Positions 6,860 to 8,272 of a stretch of 8,272 bases of DNA are shown here, one piece after another. The stretch is from NCBI GenBank assembly GCA_040007395.1, contig JBDTVG010000168.1, positions 1-8,272 of the forward strand, read 5' to 3'. The translations under genes were made by a program, and so were the position numbers. Source of the stretch: DATGFK01 sp040007395 (GTDB lineage: Bacteria; Chloroflexota; Anaerolineae; Aggregatilineales; UBA2796). The notes beneath the pieces are model-generated. The model saw nothing but the letters and a program-made list of their open reading frames with translations. It had not been told where the DNA came from and did no database searches. Position 1 is the stretch's first letter. Every line of letters starts with the position of its first letter.

Positions 6860-7666
6860 ATGAATAGCAAAATCAATCTGAAAGTGCTGATACTCGATCA
6901 GGATTTTTACGCGCTGGAATCGTTGAACAGCTACTTGGCGTGGGATCGGCGCACACGGGTCATCGCGTTGACGTACACGTTGGACGAGGCGGTTGCGTAC
7001 CTCAAAGGGCTGGCAGTCGCGGAACTGCCCGACGTGATCCTGCTCGACTCGGAGCTTTTCAAGACTACGGCTGCGCTGAGTGCTGGCCTTGCCAAGTTGC
7101 GAAGTTTGGTCGCCCATGTGATGATCCTGTGTTTGGGGCGCAGTGCCGATGGTGAACGGGCGGCGGCGGCTTTCGATGCCGGGGCGCGGGGCTATTTGCT
7201 GCGGAACGAGGTCAAAATTCAGATTGTCGGGGCGATTGTCTACGCGCTGGAACACAAGTTTATTATCACGCCGGGGATTCGCGAAGCGGCCTCAACGCAT
7301 TTCGATGTGCGGATCTTCAACGCGGCGGTAGTCCCCTCGGAGCGTGAGTATCCCGGCCTAACGGATCGCGTGCGGCAAGCGTTGTGGCTATGCGTGATCG
7401 AGGGGTTGCCCGCCCATCTCGCTGCCGACGAAATGGGAGTCAGCCCGCACACGGTTCGCAGTTACATCAAAGAGGGCTATCGCATCCTCGAATCTTACGA
7501 TGATACGGCCTATCCCGAAGATATGGGGCCGCTGGAACGCGCCTTCATGCGCTTTACCGCCCTCGAAGACCCAGACGACGCAGCCCAGAAAGCTGCGTCA
7601 GAACCGCCCGATCAACAGAATCACTCAGATCACCCGGATCAAAAAGACCCCCGACCAGAAGAATAA
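6860..7666 (+). CDS. NarL/LuxR-family response regulator with degenerate receiver domain
   Basis: Predicted DNA-binding transcription regulator, 268 residues. Residues 8-130 form a receiver-like domain: LKVLILDQD (7-15), the candidate phosphoacceptor Asp63 in DVILLDSELF, and GARGYLLRNE (108-117). Residues 166-213 form a GerE-type helix-turn-helix, with LTDRVRQALWL, EGLPAHLAADEMGVSPHTVR and a final YRIL. Three receiver positions depart from the norm. The acidic pair is Asp13-Gln14 rather than Asp-Asp, the Thr/Ser at the end of strand 4 is Cys91, and the invariant Lys is Arg115. Phosphorylation control may thus be weak, lost or replaced. Residues about 237-268 form a hydrophilic tail coded by a hairpin, a 9-base tandem repeat and the terminator of the opposite-strand tRNAs. 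ATG 6860 follows GAGG (6852-6855). No histidine kinase is adjacent, so this is an orphan regulator here; target genes are unknown. Confidence 0.85.
   Translation: MNSKINLKVLILDQDFYALESLNSYLAWDRRTRVIALTYTLDEAVAYLKGLAVAELPDVILLDSELFKTTAALSAGLAKLRSLVAHVMILCLGRSADGERAAAAFDAGARGYLLRNEVKIQIVGAIVYALEHKFIITPGIREAASTHFDVRIFNAAVVPSEREYPGLTDRVRQALWLCVIEGLPAHLAADEMGVSPHTVRSYIKEGYRILESYDDTAYPEDMGPLERAFMRFTALEDPDDAAQKAASEPPDQQNHSDHPDQKDPRPEE
7577..7599. repeat. 8-bp perfect inverted repeat in the regulator tail
   Basis: GACGCAGC (7577-7584) and GCTGCGTC (7592-7599) are separated by CCAGAAA. It sits in the coding sequence just after the conserved helix-turn-helix region, at the beginning of the low-complexity tail (DDAAQKAAS). 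No T-tract follows on either strand, so it is not a terminator by itself. Confidence 0.5.
7611..7646 (+). repeat. Four tandem 9-base units (ATCAnnn-purine-purine)
   Basis: The units are ATCAACAGA, ATCACTCAG, ATCACCCGG and ATCAAAAAG. Nine bases are three codons, so the array encodes the tripeptide series DQQ, NHS, DHP, DQK in the C-terminal tail of the regulator. The last unit runs into the terminator hairpin. Confidence 0.6.
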
Positions 7667-7678
7667 AGTCGGGGGTCT
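7641..7678 (-). terminator. Intrinsic terminator of the tRNA-Cys transcript, overlapping the regulator stop codon
   Basis: AGACCCCCGAC (7645-7655) and GTCGGGGGTCT (7668-7678) form a perfect 11-bp stem with a 12-base loop. Read on the - strand the stem is followed directly by a run of Ts (TCTTTTTGATC), the classic intrinsic terminator layout, and it begins 9 bases after the 3' end of the nearer tRNA-Cys. On the + strand the hairpin is followed by AAATTAG, which has no T-run, so it may stop regulator transcription only weakly. The TAA stop of the regulator (7664-7666) lies in the loop. Confidence 0.85.
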
Positions 7679-7687
7679 AAATTAGAG

Positions 7688-7759
7688 AGGCGACGGCGAG
7701 ACTCGAACTCGCGATGGGGGCTTTGCAGGCCCCTGCCTTAGCCACTTGGCCACGTCGCC
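7688..7759 (-). tRNA. tRNA-Cys (anticodon GCA), promoter-distal copy
   Basis: Read on the - strand: acceptor stem GGCGACG/CGTCGCC, D-arm GCC/GGC, anticodon stem GGGGC/GCCCC around the loop CTGCAAA (anticodon GCA), T-stem GCGAG/CTCGC with loop TTCGAGT. The discriminator base is U, as expected for tRNA-Cys. Length is 72 bases without CCA; the 3' CCA is not encoded and must be added by the CCA-adding enzyme. All five anticodon-stem pairs are Watson-Crick. The intrinsic terminator lies just downstream. Confidence 0.95.
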
Positions 7760-7775
7760 AAATTGAAGTTGTGGA

Positions 7776-7804
7776 AGTTTACCCGAAAACGCTTGCCAAG
7801 TCGA
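7776..7804 (-). promoter_or_regulatory. Weak duplicate promoter before the distal tRNA-Cys
   Basis: The -10-like TAAACT (7776-7781) is copied together with the tRNA. At 17 bases upstream there is only TCGACT (7799-7804), four of six matches to the -35 consensus. The distal tRNA may depend mainly on read-through from the first copy. Confidence 0.35.
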
Positions 7805-7829
7805 GGGTCAAAACACTGAACACTAACGA

Positions 7830-7900
7830 AGGCGACGGCGAGGATCGAACTCGCGATAAGGGTTTTGCAGACCCATGCCTTACCACTTGGCCACGTCGCC
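7830..7900 (-). tRNA. tRNA-Cys (anticodon GCA), promoter-proximal copy
   Basis: Same acceptor stem (GGCGACG/CGTCGCC), T-stem and discriminator U as the other copy, with anticodon loop CTGCAAA. Length is 71 bases, one base shorter in the D-loop (AGTGGTAA against AGTGGCTAA), and no encoded CCA. The anticodon stem has diverged to TGGGT/ACCCT, giving a U-U mismatch at the 27-43 pair. The tRNA and about 28 bases of 5' flank are duplicated with a period of 141 bases. No terminator separates the copies, so one transcript carrying both is likely. Confidence 0.93.
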
Positions 7901-7915
7901 AAATTGAGTGGTGGA

Positions 7916-7945
7916 AGTTTACCCGAAATTCCCCGGCACTGTCAA
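7916..7945 (-). promoter_or_regulatory. Sigma70-type promoter of the tRNA-Cys pair
   Basis: On the - strand TTGACA (7940-7945, perfect -35) and TAAACT (7916-7921, four of six to TATAAT) are 18 bases apart. Transcription would start about 7908-7910, giving a leader of roughly 8-10 bases before the mature 5' end at 7900. Confidence 0.7.
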
Positions 7946-7977
7946 GCCGTTCTCCTCACCGCCGCAGGGATAACAAT

Positions 7978-8017
7978 GGACAACGCTGGCATTGTTCCTA
8001 CAGAAGTTTGGATGTAG
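7978..8017 (+). repeat. Palindromic repeat, family A, copy 3 (degraded)
   Basis: Left mini-hairpin: GGACAACGC (7978-7986), TG, GCATTGTTC (7989-7997), one G-U pair and one mismatch. Core: CCTACA (7997-8002), the shortened loop GAAGTTTGGA, then TGTAG (8013-8017). The right mini-hairpin is not recognisable. The left arm is nearly identical to copy 2 at 6583. Confidence 0.7.
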
Positions 8018-8090
8018 TTCTACAACCGGAGTTTGTGAGGCCAGCAGCGGCGGGGCATACTCAGTCACCAAAGTGATGAGTGAGTGACAA

Positions 8091-8201
8091 ATGATGGAAT
8101 TAACCAGCCCAAGTGCATGGCAGGCCGCCTTTGAGGAATTTTTCACGCCGTTTGGACGCTTCTTCAAACGGTCAGAGAGTCGAAAAAGTGCCCAACAGTA
8201 G
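8091..8201 (+). pseudogene. IS701-family-like transposase, N-terminal remnant
   Basis: ATG ATG at 8091 opens a 36-codon frame reading MELTSPSAWQAAFEEFF, then TPFGRFFKRSESRKSAQQ, and stopping at TAG 8199. This resembles the conserved N-terminus of IS701-family DDE transposases, in which QQ is followed by YVRGLL. Here the codon for Tyr would be the TAG, and GTGCGC (Val-Arg) follows. After that all three frames close within the window (8202-8272) and the family pattern is lost. The insertion sequence is therefore inactive by nonsense change and truncation or rearrangement. Its left end should lie between about 8030 and 8090, but no clear terminal repeat can be identified without the other end. 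Family assignment is from memory of the motif. Confidence 0.65.
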
Positions 8202-8272
8202 GTGCGCGTCTTAGTAGATAACCTAAGTTTCGGATAGGTATCAGCACAGCGACAAAGCGTTCGCCTGTTTGA

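Larger units (their letters stand above)
7688..7928 (-). repeat. Tandem duplication of tRNA-Cys plus 5' flank
   Basis: Two direct copies, 7688-7788 and 7830-7928. Each contains the tRNA followed, in + strand order, by AAATTGA and then GTGGAAGTTTACCCGAAA. The conserved 5' flank includes the -10 element, so the unit that duplicated took at least part of the promoter. The 41 bases between the copies (7789-7829) show no feature. Confidence 0.85.

Noticed and set aside
7645..7678. Strong intrinsic terminator for the regulator on the + strand
   Set aside because: The stem is followed by AAATTAG on that strand with no T-run; the T-run is present only on the - strand.
5393..8017. CRISPR array made of the family A repeats
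   Set aside because: Copies are more than 1 kb apart with genes between them, so there is no regular spacing, and no cas genes are present.
7714..8076. 120-residue + strand open frame
   Set aside because: It runs through both tRNA-Cys genes in antisense, and its repeated peptide only reflects the tRNA duplication.
7919..8167. 82-residue - strand open frame
   Set aside because: Crosses the tRNA promoter, the repeat copy and the transposase remnant; no domain and no ribosome binding site.

Overview
The window looks like bacterial chromosome, most probably Chloroflexota (Anaerolineae-like). This rests on the style of the multi-spanning GT-C glycosyltransferases, a bacterial Thg1-like protein, and many short GC-rich palindromic repeats. 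The assignment is an inference from sequence character; no marker gene proves it. Coding is dense and almost all on the + strand. Two tRNA-Cys genes lie on the - strand.

Layout. Bases 1-401 hold the 3' end of a Thg1-like 3'-5' polymerase gene, followed by a putative hairpin terminator. Bases 491-6517 hold four consecutive integral-membrane GT-C glycosyltransferases: one GT87/DUF2029-like, one GT39/PMT-like and two divergent members. They are joined by two 4-base ATGA overlaps and one 5-base gap, so they look like one operon. The products probably transfer sugars from polyprenyl-phosphate donors to envelope acceptors on the outer face of the membrane. Bases 6518-6859 are intergenic and contain a composite palindromic repeat. 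Bases 6860-7666 encode a NarL/LuxR-type regulator with an altered receiver domain and a low-complexity tail. On the - strand, 7900-7688 carries two tandem tRNA-Cys(GCA) genes. They have a good sigma70-type promoter upstream and an intrinsic terminator that lies inside the 3' end of the regulator gene. The end of the window holds a degraded repeat copy and the first 36 codons of a broken IS701-like transposase.

The most notable structure is a set of small palindromic elements. One family (about 64 bp) is present three times. Each copy has a CCCTACA/TGTAGGG core, and the two complete copies have the core flanked by two mini-hairpins with 9-bp arms. One copy is inserted in frame in the fourth glycosyltransferase. 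A second family, ending in the same 15 bases GGGGGGTGAGGTAAA, is inserted in the same reading frame in both the third and fourth glycosyltransferases. In the fourth gene it appears to be split by the first family, a nested insertion. These elements add peptide to exposed loops without breaking the genes, much like the palindromic elements known in Rickettsia proteins. I see no defence system, CRISPR array or biosynthetic cluster beyond this.
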